Below are positions 37,486-45,139 of a DNA stretch of 64,000 bases, piece by piece. The notes beneath the pieces are model-generated. The model was not told the origin of the DNA and made no database searches. It saw only the letters and a list, made by a program, of their open reading frames with translations. Every line of letters starts with the position of its first letter. Position 1 is the first letter of the stretch. The DNA is from an uncultured Bacteroidota bacterium (GTDB taxonomy: Bacteria; Bacteroidota; Bacteroidia; Flavobacteriales; Flavobacteriaceae): positions 62,001-126,000 of the forward strand of contig CACJQM010000002.1 in the NCBI GenBank assembly GCA_902595555.1, given 5' to 3'. A program made the position numbers and the translations under genes.

Positions 37486-38280
37486 ATGAAAATCAATGAT
37501 TTTCTTACAAGAATGTGGAATGATTACTCTGATTTAAATCCACATATCAATAAGGTTTTGGATTTAATAAAAGAAAAAGAATCGAAGACTATAATTAACG
37601 ATCACATAGCTTTAAGAACTTTCAATCACAAAAAAATTAATAGACATGTTCTTTCTAGTTATTTTGTAAAAAATGGTTACAAGCCAATTGAAGATTTAAC
37701 GTTCACTGAAAAAAAACTCAAAGCAACTTATTATTTACATTCAGATCCAACATTACCAAGAATTTTTATTAGCGAACTTTTACTAGAAAATTTTTCAGAA
37801 AAACTTCAAAAATCAATCAATAATAAAATCGATGAAATCGACGTTAACTCGATATCTGACCCTGAGTTCTTGACATCTGGTATTCCATGGTCACCAATTG
37901 ATTATAAAACATATAAAGAAATACAATCTGAATCAGATTATGCTTCCTGGGTTCTTGCAATGGGCTATATAGCAAACCACTTTACAGTTAGTGTAACTGA
38001 TTGTTCATTCTTTAAGAATTTAACTCAATTAAACACTTATTTAAAAGAAAACGGGTTTGATATTAATTCATCTGGGGGAGAAATTAAAGGTTCTGTTAGT
38101 CAAGGATTAGAACAATCATCAATTATGTCTAAAGAGATTGAGGTAAAATTTTCTGATGGATTATACAAAGTCCCAGGATGTTATTATGAGTTTGCATACA
38201 GGTATAATAATTTTGATGGTTTTATAACCAAATCCGCTAATCATATTTTTGAAAGTACTAATGAAAAGTCAAAAGATTAG
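37486..38280 (+). CDS. DUF1338 family protein (HglS-like fold)
   Basis: A 264-residue member of the DUF1338 family, related to the iron-dependent 2-oxoadipate dioxygenase/decarboxylase HglS. The HIALRTFNH segment supplies a likely metal His, HFTVSV a second, and YYEFAYRY a carboxylate. It is much shorter than the Pseudomonas HglS (about 460 residues), so it represents the minimal core. Its substrate is unknown. It overlaps the lspA start by 20 bases. Confidence 0.82.
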   Translation: MKINDFLTRMWNDYSDLNPHINKVLDLIKEKESKTIINDHIALRTFNHKKINRHVLSSYFVKNGYKPIEDLTFTEKKLKATYYLHSDPTLPRIFISELLLENFSEKLQKSINNKIDEIDVNSISDPEFLTSGIPWSPIDYKTYKEIQSESDYASWVLAMGYIANHFTVSVTDCSFFKNLTQLNTYLKENGFDINSSGGEIKGSVSQGLEQSSIMSKEIEVKFSDGLYKVPGCYYEFAYRYNNFDGFITKSANHIFESTNEKSKD

Positions 38281-38905
38281 TTTTTATAAATGTTTAGCTA
38301 TAGTCGCTTTCATTTTATTTTGTGACCAATTTCTCAAAGTATATATTAAATTAAATTTTCCTCTTACAATTTATGGACAAGATCCAATATTTGACTTGGG
38401 TTGGTTTAAGCTTTTATTTATTGAAAATAAGGGTATGGCTTGGGGAGCTCAAATAAGCGATTTTATACCATTTATCAGTGAAGAGAATGGAAAATTATTT
38501 CTTACCCTATTTAGAATCGTTGCTATTGGCTTCATCTTTTACTGGCTTAAAAAAACAATTGAGGATAATTCTAGTAAATTATTCAGTATATCCCTTTCAC
38601 TAATACTAGCGGGTGCTATAGGAAACGTTATTGACTCAGTATTTTATGGCTATTTTTTTACTGAAAGTTATTTTCAAATAGCTTCTTTCTCACCTGGAAA
38701 TGGATATAGTTCTATTTTTTATGGAAATGTGGTAGATATGTTCCAATTTCCCTTGTTTACTTGGACATGGCCATCATTTTTACCATTTATTGGTGGAAAT
38801 GAATTTACATTCTTTGAGCCCGTTTTTAACATTGCTGATTCAGCAATTTCTATTGGAATTTTTATGATGATTGTTTTTAATAAAACTTTCTTTAAAGAAA
38901 ACTAA
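38261..38905 (+). CDS. lspA: Lipoprotein signal peptidase
   Basis: A 214-residue inner-membrane aspartyl protease that cleaves prolipoprotein signal peptides before the lipobox cysteine. The N-terminal CDQFLKVYIK, GNVIDSV, NVVDMFQF and FNIADSAISIG motifs include the two catalytic aspartates. It is longer than the 160-170 residues of E. coli LspA owing to loops. The ATG at 38261 is chosen over an upstream TTG (38249). It overlaps the DUF1338 stop by 20 bases, and its end overlaps the convergent folate-ligase gene by 14. Confidence 0.93.
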   Translation: MKSQKISFYKCLAIVAFILFCDQFLKVYIKLNFPLTIYGQDPIFDLGWFKLLFIENKGMAWGAQISDFIPFISEENGKLFLTLFRIVAIGFIFYWLKKTIEDNSSKLFSISLSLILAGAIGNVIDSVFYGYFFTESYFQIASFSPGNGYSSIFYGNVVDMFQFPLFTWTWPSFLPFIGGNEFTFFEPVFNIADSAISIGIFMMIVFNKTFFKEN

Positions 38906-39458
38906 AAATCTTGTTTGGCGTTACGCAGTAGTCTATTTTTATATCATTCTCATCAATTCCTTCAATATAATTTTCAGGTTCATATAAAGACAGGCCTATT
39001 TTGATAGTTTTTTTAGATAAATTACTTAAAAATCTATCATAAAAACCTTTTCCATAACCTACTCTGCTGCCTTTTTTATCATAACTAAGCAAAGGGACAA
39101 ATACCACATCGATAAGATTATTTTTTATTTTTTTTCCATTTTTAGGCTCTGGTATTCCATATTTATTTAATTCTAAAATGACGTCATCATCCAAAATATA
39201 ATTAGTTAAACTATAGTCTTTAAAATTTGATTTTGAAATTATAACTTGTTTCTGTCTTCCGTTAATGATATTAATTATTGGATTTGTATCAATTTCTTTA
39301 TTTTTTTCAATTGATAAAAAAACGTGGTAGTTATGATATTCCCAAATGTCTAAATTCAAACAATTGTTTGCAATTTTTACACTTGAATCTAATAAGTCAT
39401 CTTCAGATAAATTGTCTCTTAATGAGCGATATTTTTTTCTGGCTTCAAATTTGTCCAT
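38892..39458 (-). CDS. 5-formyltetrahydrofolate cyclo-ligase
   Basis: A 188-residue enzyme (FthC/YgfA/MTHFS family) that converts 5-formyl-THF to 5,10-methenyl-THF. The N-terminal RKKYRSLRDNLS segment, VFVPLLSYDKKGSRVGYGKGFYDRFL (ATP/substrate loop) and IDYCVTPNKIF end are characteristic. It is a single gene, convergent with lspA over 14 bases and divergent from uvrC. Confidence 0.92.
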   Translation of the reverse strand: MDKFEARKKYRSLRDNLSEDDLLDSSVKIANNCLNLDIWEYHNYHVFLSIEKNKEIDTNPIINIINGRQKQVIISKSNFKDYSLTNYILDDDVILELNKYGIPEPKNGKKIKNNLIDVVFVPLLSYDKKGSRVGYGKGFYDRFLSNLSKKTIKIGLSLYEPENYIEGIDENDIKIDYCVTPNKIFSFL

Positions 39459-39497
39459 TATCTAAATCTAAACAAATAAAATAATTATTTTAGTCAA

Positions 39498-41327
39498 GTG
39501 TCTGATACATCTAAATTAATGCTTAAAACAATACCTGAATTGCCAGGTGTGTATCAGTTTTTAAATAAGAATAAAAAAATTATCTATGTTGGAAAAGCAA
39601 TTAATCTTAAAAAAAGAGTAAAATCATATTTTCAAAAAAATATAAAATCTCGAAAAACCATAAATCTGGTTAAAAATATTGATAGTATTGAGCATGTTGT
39701 TGTTCAATCTGAATCTGATGCTCTTCTTCTTGAAAATTCACTAATTAAAAAAAATCAACCTAAATACAACATATTGCTGAGAGATGATAAAACCTATCCT
39801 TGGATATGCATAAAAAATGAAAGATTTCCTAGAGTTTTTTTAACTAGAAAATTAATTAAAGATGGTTCAGAATATTATGGGCCATACACCAATATCAAAG
39901 TAATAAATGTCCTGCTAAACATAATTAGAACATTATATCCTATAAGGAACGGTAATTATAATTTTTCAGAAAGACAAATAAAAAATAGTAAGAAGGAGTT
40001 ATTCTTAAAAGTTTTTAAAAAAAATGAACACTCAATTATAATTGGTTTTCATGAAAGTGGAGACAAAAAAGTTAGTGAAAGTCTGCTTTCAGAAAACATC
40101 TATGATCAGAATATTGTTTTGGTAAGAGAAATTTTGAATGGGAAGTTTAAGAAAGTGAAAAAACTGTTAAGGGAAGAAATGTATACTCATTCAAATGATA
40201 TGAACTTTGAAAGAGCTCAAAATATAAAAGAAAAAATTGAAGCATTAGAAAATTACCAGTCTCGATCAACTGTGGTAAGTAAAAAACTTAATAATATCGA
40301 TGTGTTTTCTATCATTTCTGATTCTGAAAATGCTTACATTAATTATTTACAGATAGCATACGGTAGGGTCATAAGATTTCACAATCAAGAAATCAAAAAG
40401 ACCTTGGATGAAGATGATGTTGATGTACTTAGTTTAGTGATTTTTAACCTAAGGGATAAGTTTAAATCTGAATCTAAAACGATTATTTCACAATATAATC
40501 TCACTAAACAATTAAATGTAAAGTTTATTGTTCCCAAGGCTGGGGATAATAAAAAGCTATTAGAATTATCATTAAAAAATTGTAAAATTTTTAAACTAGA
40601 AAGGCTTAAGCAGATTCAAATTCTAGATCCTGAGAGACATAAAAATAGGATAATGAATCAGATGAAAGTTGATTTGAAACTAAAAAATGAACCCAATCAC
40701 ATAGAATGTTTTGATATTTCAAATATTCAGGGTACAAATACTGTTGCTGCATGTGTCGTTTTCATAGATGGAAAGCCTATGAAAAAAATGTACAGGAAAT
40801 TTATCATTAAAACAGTATCAGGTCCAAATGATTATAAATCAATGGAAGAGGTAATCTATAGGAGATATTCGAGGATATTAAATGAGAAATTGGATTTGCC
40901 TAAGCTGATAGTTATTGATGGCGGCAAGGGTCAATTAAGTTCAGCTGTAAAGAGTTTAAAAGAATTAAAATTATATACAACAATTCCTATTATTGGGATT
41001 GCAAAAAGACTGGAGGAGTTATATTACCCAAATGATTCTATACCATTATACTTGAACAAAAAGTCAGAAACTCTAAAAGTAATTCAAAATTTAAGAAATG
41101 AAGCGCATAGATTTAGTTTAACTTTTCACAAAAGCAAGCGATCTAAAGATTCTCTCAAATCGGAACTAGATGTAATTCCTGGAATTGGTGAAAAAACTAA
41201 ATTGAAATTACTCAGAAAGTTTAAGTCAATTTTGCAATTAAAAAAAGTAAGAAAAGAAGAAATTATAAATGAAATTGGAAAAAGTAAAACAAAAAAACTA
41301 ATAGACTTCTTAGATAGAGAAAGCTAG
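39498..41327 (+). CDS. uvrC: Excinuclease ABC subunit C
   Basis: A 609-residue nucleotide-excision-repair nuclease. An N-terminal GIY-YIG domain (GVYQFLNKNKKIIYVGKA) is followed by a UvrB-binding UVR motif (about 228-262), the RNase-H-like endonuclease domain (ECFDISNIQGTNTVA, VIDGGKGQL) and a C-terminal helix-hairpin-helix (LDVIPGIGEKTKLKLL). It starts with GTG at 39498; the alternative ATG seven codons later would cut into the family's N-terminus. Confidence 0.95.
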   Translation: MSDTSKLMLKTIPELPGVYQFLNKNKKIIYVGKAINLKKRVKSYFQKNIKSRKTINLVKNIDSIEHVVVQSESDALLLENSLIKKNQPKYNILLRDDKTYPWICIKNERFPRVFLTRKLIKDGSEYYGPYTNIKVINVLLNIIRTLYPIRNGNYNFSERQIKNSKKELFLKVFKKNEHSIIIGFHESGDKKVSESLLSENIYDQNIVLVREILNGKFKKVKKLLREEMYTHSNDMNFERAQNIKEKIEALENYQSRSTVVSKKLNNIDVFSIISDSENAYINYLQIAYGRVIRFHNQEIKKTLDEDDVDVLSLVIFNLRDKFKSESKTIISQYNLTKQLNVKFIVPKAGDNKKLLELSLKNCKIFKLERLKQIQILDPERHKNRIMNQMKVDLKLKNEPNHIECFDISNIQGTNTVAACVVFIDGKPMKKMYRKFIIKTVSGPNDYKSMEEVIYRRYSRILNEKLDLPKLIVIDGGKGQLSSAVKSLKELKLYTTIPIIGIAKRLEELYYPNDSIPLYLNKKSETLKVIQNLRNEAHRFSLTFHKSKRSKDSLKSELDVIPGIGEKTKLKLLRKFKSILQLKKVRKEEIINEIGKSKTKKLIDFLDRES

Positions 41328-41332
41328 TTTTA

Positions 41333-41340
41333 TAATTTTG
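41333..41340 (+). promoter_or_regulatory. -7 element for the DUF3108 gene
   Basis: TAATTTTG matches TAnnTTTG and ends nine bases before the ATG at 41349, so the transcript would be almost leaderless. It lies just after the uvrC stop, which suggests a new transcription unit (DUF3108-M23-pgi). Confidence 0.45.
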
Positions 41341-41348
41341 TATTCAAA

Positions 41349-42164
41349 ATGAGACTTATTTCATTTCTTTTATGCTTAATACCTATTAATTTTTGTTTAT
41401 CACAACAAGAATTTTCCGAGAATAAAACTGAAAAGCAACTTTATAATTTTAACGCTTTCAAATCAGGTGAAAAACTCGAATATAGATTAAACTATGGGTT
41501 TTTTAATGCGAGTTATGCATCCTTAACTTTAAAGGATGAAGTTTTAGATGGTAAAAATGTATTAAGGGCGACTTCAATTGGAAGAACCACAGGACTTGCT
41601 AGATTATTCTTTAAAGTTGATGATATCTATGAAACTTTTTTTCCAAAAGAAAAAGTAAAACCTGTAAAATCCATCAGGGATATATATGAGGGTGGTTATG
41701 AGAGGGAAGCTGAAACAATATACGATTACAAAAATAATAAAGCTCTATTCTATGATAAGTTAAAAAACATCAAAAAAGAATTTGATATTCATCCTGATAT
41801 TCAAGATATTATTTCAACATTTTATTATCTAAGAAAGCATTTTGATATTTCTTCCTTAAAACCAAATGACTTAATTTATGTAGACATTTTTTTTGACAAA
41901 GAAATATATCCATTCAAAATGATGTTTTTGGGTATAGAAAGAATAAAGACTAAATTCGGAATTGTCGAATGCATGAAGCTAAGGCCTTACATGGAGTCAG
42001 GAAGAGTTTTTAGAGATAATGAAGGTATTAAGATTTGGGTTACCAATGATGACAACAGAGTTCCAATTAAAGTGAAAGCAGACTTGAGAGTTGGGTCAAT
42101 TGTTGCTAACTTAGTTTCTTTTAGAGGGCTTGCCAATCCATTTAGAATTGTGGTGAATGAATAG
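41349..42164 (+). CDS. DUF3108 domain protein
   Basis: A 271-residue exported protein with a signal peptide (1-19). The FKSGEKLEYRLNYGFFNASYASLTL opening and FDIHPDIQDIISTFYYLRK segment are typical of DUF3108, a family of beta-rich envelope proteins of unknown function. It overlaps the M23 peptidase by 8 bases, a recurrent pairing in flavobacteria, so an envelope role is likely. Confidence 0.88.
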   Translation: MRLISFLLCLIPINFCLSQQEFSENKTEKQLYNFNAFKSGEKLEYRLNYGFFNASYASLTLKDEVLDGKNVLRATSIGRTTGLARLFFKVDDIYETFFPKEKVKPVKSIRDIYEGGYEREAETIYDYKNNKALFYDKLKNIKKEFDIHPDIQDIISTFYYLRKHFDISSLKPNDLIYVDIFFDKEIYPFKMMFLGIERIKTKFGIVECMKLRPYMESGRVFRDNEGIKIWVTNDDNRVPIKVKADLRVGSIVANLVSFRGLANPFRIVVNE

Positions 42165-43401
42165 ATTTATTTTATTTACAATATTGATTTTTTTATTTTC
42201 ATGTGGTGAAAAAAATAGTCAAACAAATATTGAGATCAAAAAAGAAAAGGTTATAAAGGAATATGGATATACTCTGAATAACTATAATGTAAAAAAAGAC
42301 ACAATTGAATCAGGTGATTCATTTGGATTAATTCTAGAAAAAAATAATTTATTTTATCCCAAAATTTATGATATCGTTCAAGAAGCTAAGAAGGTTTTTG
42401 ATATAAGAAAAATTAATATTGGTAGACCTTACACAATTCTATCATCAAAAGATTCATTAAATAAACCTTTAGTCTTTATTTATCAACCTAATCCAATAGA
42501 CTACATAGTTGTATCATTAGGAGATTCCCTGTGGGCAGAAAAAAAACAAAAGGAAGTAAAACTTGTTGAATTTGAAGCAATGGGAACAATTAAAAGCTCA
42601 TTATCCGAAACAATGCAAGAATTGAAACTAAGCCCTTTATTGAGTAATGAACTCTCTGAAATTTATGCATGGAACATTGATTTTTTTAGACTTGAAAAAG
42701 GGGATAATTTTAAAATTTTATATACATCTAAATACGTAGATGATTCAATATATATAGGTTTAAATCGAATACACAATGCTTATTTTGAACATAGAGGGAA
42801 ACCTTTTTATGCTATTGAATTTCAAACTGACTCAATAAAAGGTATGTATGAATATTTTGATGACAAAGGAAAAAATTTGAGAAGAGCATTCTTATTATCA
42901 CCTGTACAATTTAGCAGAATCTCGTCTAGATATAATTTAAGAAGAAAAATTGCATACTATGGAAAAGTTAAACCACATTATGGAACTGATTTTGCAGCAC
43001 CAATTGGAACGCCAATAAGATCTACAGCTGCAGGTAGAGTTGTGAAGTCAGGATATACAAGAGCTAACGGATACTATGTTACTGTGAGTCATAATGCTAC
43101 ATATTCAACTCAATATCTACATATGAGAAAAAGGGGATTAAAGGTAGGCACATATGTTGAGCAAGGAGATAAAATTGGGGAAATTGGCATGACAGGATTT
43201 ACATCAGGCCCTCACGTTTGCTATAGATTTTGGAAGAATGGAAGACAAGTTGATCCTCTAAAGCAAAAACTTCCTGAAGCCAAACCAATTTCGGATATAT
43301 TAAAACAAAAATATCTTACATACATGAGGCCAATTAAGATAAAACTTGATAGTATGGAAGCAAATCTTAACTTTGAAGAAAAATTAATTACTATTCCCTA
43401 A
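42157..43401 (+). CDS. M23 family metallopeptidase lipoprotein, HxC variant
   Basis: A 414-residue lipoprotein (lipobox FSC, Cys16) with a C-terminal LytM/M23 domain. The first zinc motif HxxxD is HYGTD (H274, D278) and the catalytic His is H322 in YLHM. The second motif, normally HxH, reads GPHVC (H353, C355), so the third zinc ligand is Cys rather than His. M23 proteins cut peptidoglycan cross-links or activate amidases. It overlaps DUF3108 and is two bases from pgi. Confidence 0.9.
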   Translation: MNRFILFTILIFLFSCGEKNSQTNIEIKKEKVIKEYGYTLNNYNVKKDTIESGDSFGLILEKNNLFYPKIYDIVQEAKKVFDIRKINIGRPYTILSSKDSLNKPLVFIYQPNPIDYIVVSLGDSLWAEKKQKEVKLVEFEAMGTIKSSLSETMQELKLSPLLSNELSEIYAWNIDFFRLEKGDNFKILYTSKYVDDSIYIGLNRIHNAYFEHRGKPFYAIEFQTDSIKGMYEYFDDKGKNLRRAFLLSPVQFSRISSRYNLRRKIAYYGKVKPHYGTDFAAPIGTPIRSTAAGRVVKSGYTRANGYYVTVSHNATYSTQYLHMRKRGLKVGTYVEQGDKIGEIGMTGFTSGPHVCYRFWKNGRQVDPLKQKLPEAKPISDILKQKYLTYMRPIKIKLDSMEANLNFEEKLITIP

Positions 43402-43403
43402 CA

Positions 43404-45020
43404 ATGTCACTTCACAAGATAAATCCTACAGAAACGAAAGCTTGGAAGAAGCTAATTGACCAAAAAAATAATTTATCAACTGAAACTTTAAATAGTCTTT
43501 TCTCAAAAGAAAGTAATAGATTAAATTATTTATCGATTAAATGGGATTGTTTTGATGTTGATTTCTCTAAAAATATTTTAAATCAGAAGATATTTAATCT
43601 TCTTACCGAACTTGCTGAAGAATGTAAAATTTCTGATTCAATTAAAATGTTGTTTGATGGTGATAAAATAAATGAAACGGAAGGAAGATCGGTGCTTCAT
43701 ACTGAGTTAAGAAACTTCAAAACATCAAATTCATCAATTGTGGCAGACAGAGAAAAGATTAAAAGTTTTTCATCCAAAATTATTGATGGAAAAATTAAGG
43801 GTAATACAGGTAAAAAATTTACAGATGTTGTTAATATAGGTATTGGAGGATCTGACTTAGGTCCAAAAATGGCAGTTGAAGCATTAAAGTTTTATAAAAA
43901 CTCATTAAATATTCATTTTATTTCTAATATAGATGGAGACCACAGTGAGGAGGTATTAAAAACCTTAAATCCAGAGACAACTTTTTTTATTGTTGTTTCC
44001 AAAACATTTACAACTCAAGAAACTCTCACTAATGCAAATCTTGCTAAAAATTGGATTCAAAAAAAATTAGATACCAAAGAAATTCAAAATCATTTTTGTG
44101 CGATATCTACAAATATTGATGCAGTAAAGGATTTTGGAATTGACGAAGAGTATATCTTTAAAATGTATGATTTTGTAGGTGGAAGATTTTCTATGTGGGG
44201 TTCCGTTGGACTATCTATTTCAATTTCAATTGGATATGATAACTTCAAAAAGTTTTTAATAGGTGCTGAGAAAATGGATATACATTTTAAAGAATCTCCA
44301 ATTGAAAAAAATATTCCAATATGTTTAGCTTTGGTTGGTATTTGGAATAGTAATTTTTTGGGCTCACATACACAGGGAATTATCCCATATACAGAATACC
44401 TCAATCTACTGCCAAGTTATTTACAGCAGTCTATGATGGAAAGTAACGGAAAAAATATTGATCGGTCTGGTAAAAAAATTAATTATAGTACTGGTAACAT
44501 AATTTGGGGAGGAACTGGAACAAACACTCAGCACGCATTTTTCCAACTAATTCATCAGGGAGATAAATTAATTCCTTGTGATTTTATTGGTTTTAAAAAA
44601 TCACTTCATGGAAATAAAGACAGTCATAATAAGTTAATGTCAAATTATGTTGGTCAAATGCAAGCACTGATGAAAGGAAGAAGTTTAAAAGAAGTTGTTT
44701 CTGATATGGAGTCAAAAAATATCGATGAAGAAACCATAAACAAGAACGCGAATTTTAAAGTATTTGATGGAAACAAACCAACTACATCTATCTTAATTGA
44801 CCAGCTTAATCCTGAATCTTTAGGGATGCTAATATCCATGTACGAACATATTGTTTTTACTAAGGGTGTAATATGGAATATTTTTAGTTTTGATCAATGG
44901 GGTGTTGAATTGGGTAAAGTACTAGCTTCTAAGTTATTAACAGAAATTGAAGGTGGTGAAATTACCAATCACGATGATTCCACTGAATCCCATCTGAAAA
45001 AATTAAAAAATATCTCTTAA
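43404..45020 (+). CDS. pgi: Glucose-6-phosphate isomerase
   Basis: A 538-residue enzyme converting glucose-6-phosphate and fructose-6-phosphate. The GIGGSDLGPKMAVEAL, VSKTFTTQET, GGRFSMWG, WGGTGTNTQHAFFQLIHQG and FDQWGVELGK segments are the classical PGI signatures, including the catalytic Glu and His regions. Length (about 540-550) fits. It closes the DUF3108-M23-pgi unit. Confidence 0.97.
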   Translation: MSLHKINPTETKAWKKLIDQKNNLSTETLNSLFSKESNRLNYLSIKWDCFDVDFSKNILNQKIFNLLTELAEECKISDSIKMLFDGDKINETEGRSVLHTELRNFKTSNSSIVADREKIKSFSSKIIDGKIKGNTGKKFTDVVNIGIGGSDLGPKMAVEALKFYKNSLNIHFISNIDGDHSEEVLKTLNPETTFFIVVSKTFTTQETLTNANLAKNWIQKKLDTKEIQNHFCAISTNIDAVKDFGIDEEYIFKMYDFVGGRFSMWGSVGLSISISIGYDNFKKFLIGAEKMDIHFKESPIEKNIPICLALVGIWNSNFLGSHTQGIIPYTEYLNLLPSYLQQSMMESNGKNIDRSGKKINYSTGNIIWGGTGTNTQHAFFQLIHQGDKLIPCDFIGFKKSLHGNKDSHNKLMSNYVGQMQALMKGRSLKEVVSDMESKNIDEETINKNANFKVFDGNKPTTSILIDQLNPESLGMLISMYEHIVFTKGVIWNIFSFDQWGVELGKVLASKLLTEIEGGEITNHDDSTESHLKKLKNIS

Positions 45021-45089
45021 TTTTTTGATCTCAAAAATATTTTAATTTTTTGGTTAAATCCTGTTCATAAAATTAATTTTTTATTAGCC

Positions 45090-45117
45090 TTTGTTGAGAA
45101 AAAAATTTTCATATTTG
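45090..45117 (+). promoter_or_regulatory. Promoter of the large TonB receptor gene
   Basis: TTTG at 45090-45093 and CATATTTG at 45110-45117 (one mismatch to TAnnTTTG) are 16 bases apart. The ATG at 45140 lies 22 bases downstream. This is the clearest promoter position in the 119-base gap after pgi. Confidence 0.5.
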
Positions 45118-45139
45118 CGACAACTAAAACTATTCGAAA

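Noticed and set aside
44995-45060. Terminator after pgi
   Set aside because: Only A/T pairing possible, with no G/C stem, so it is not distinguishable from background.
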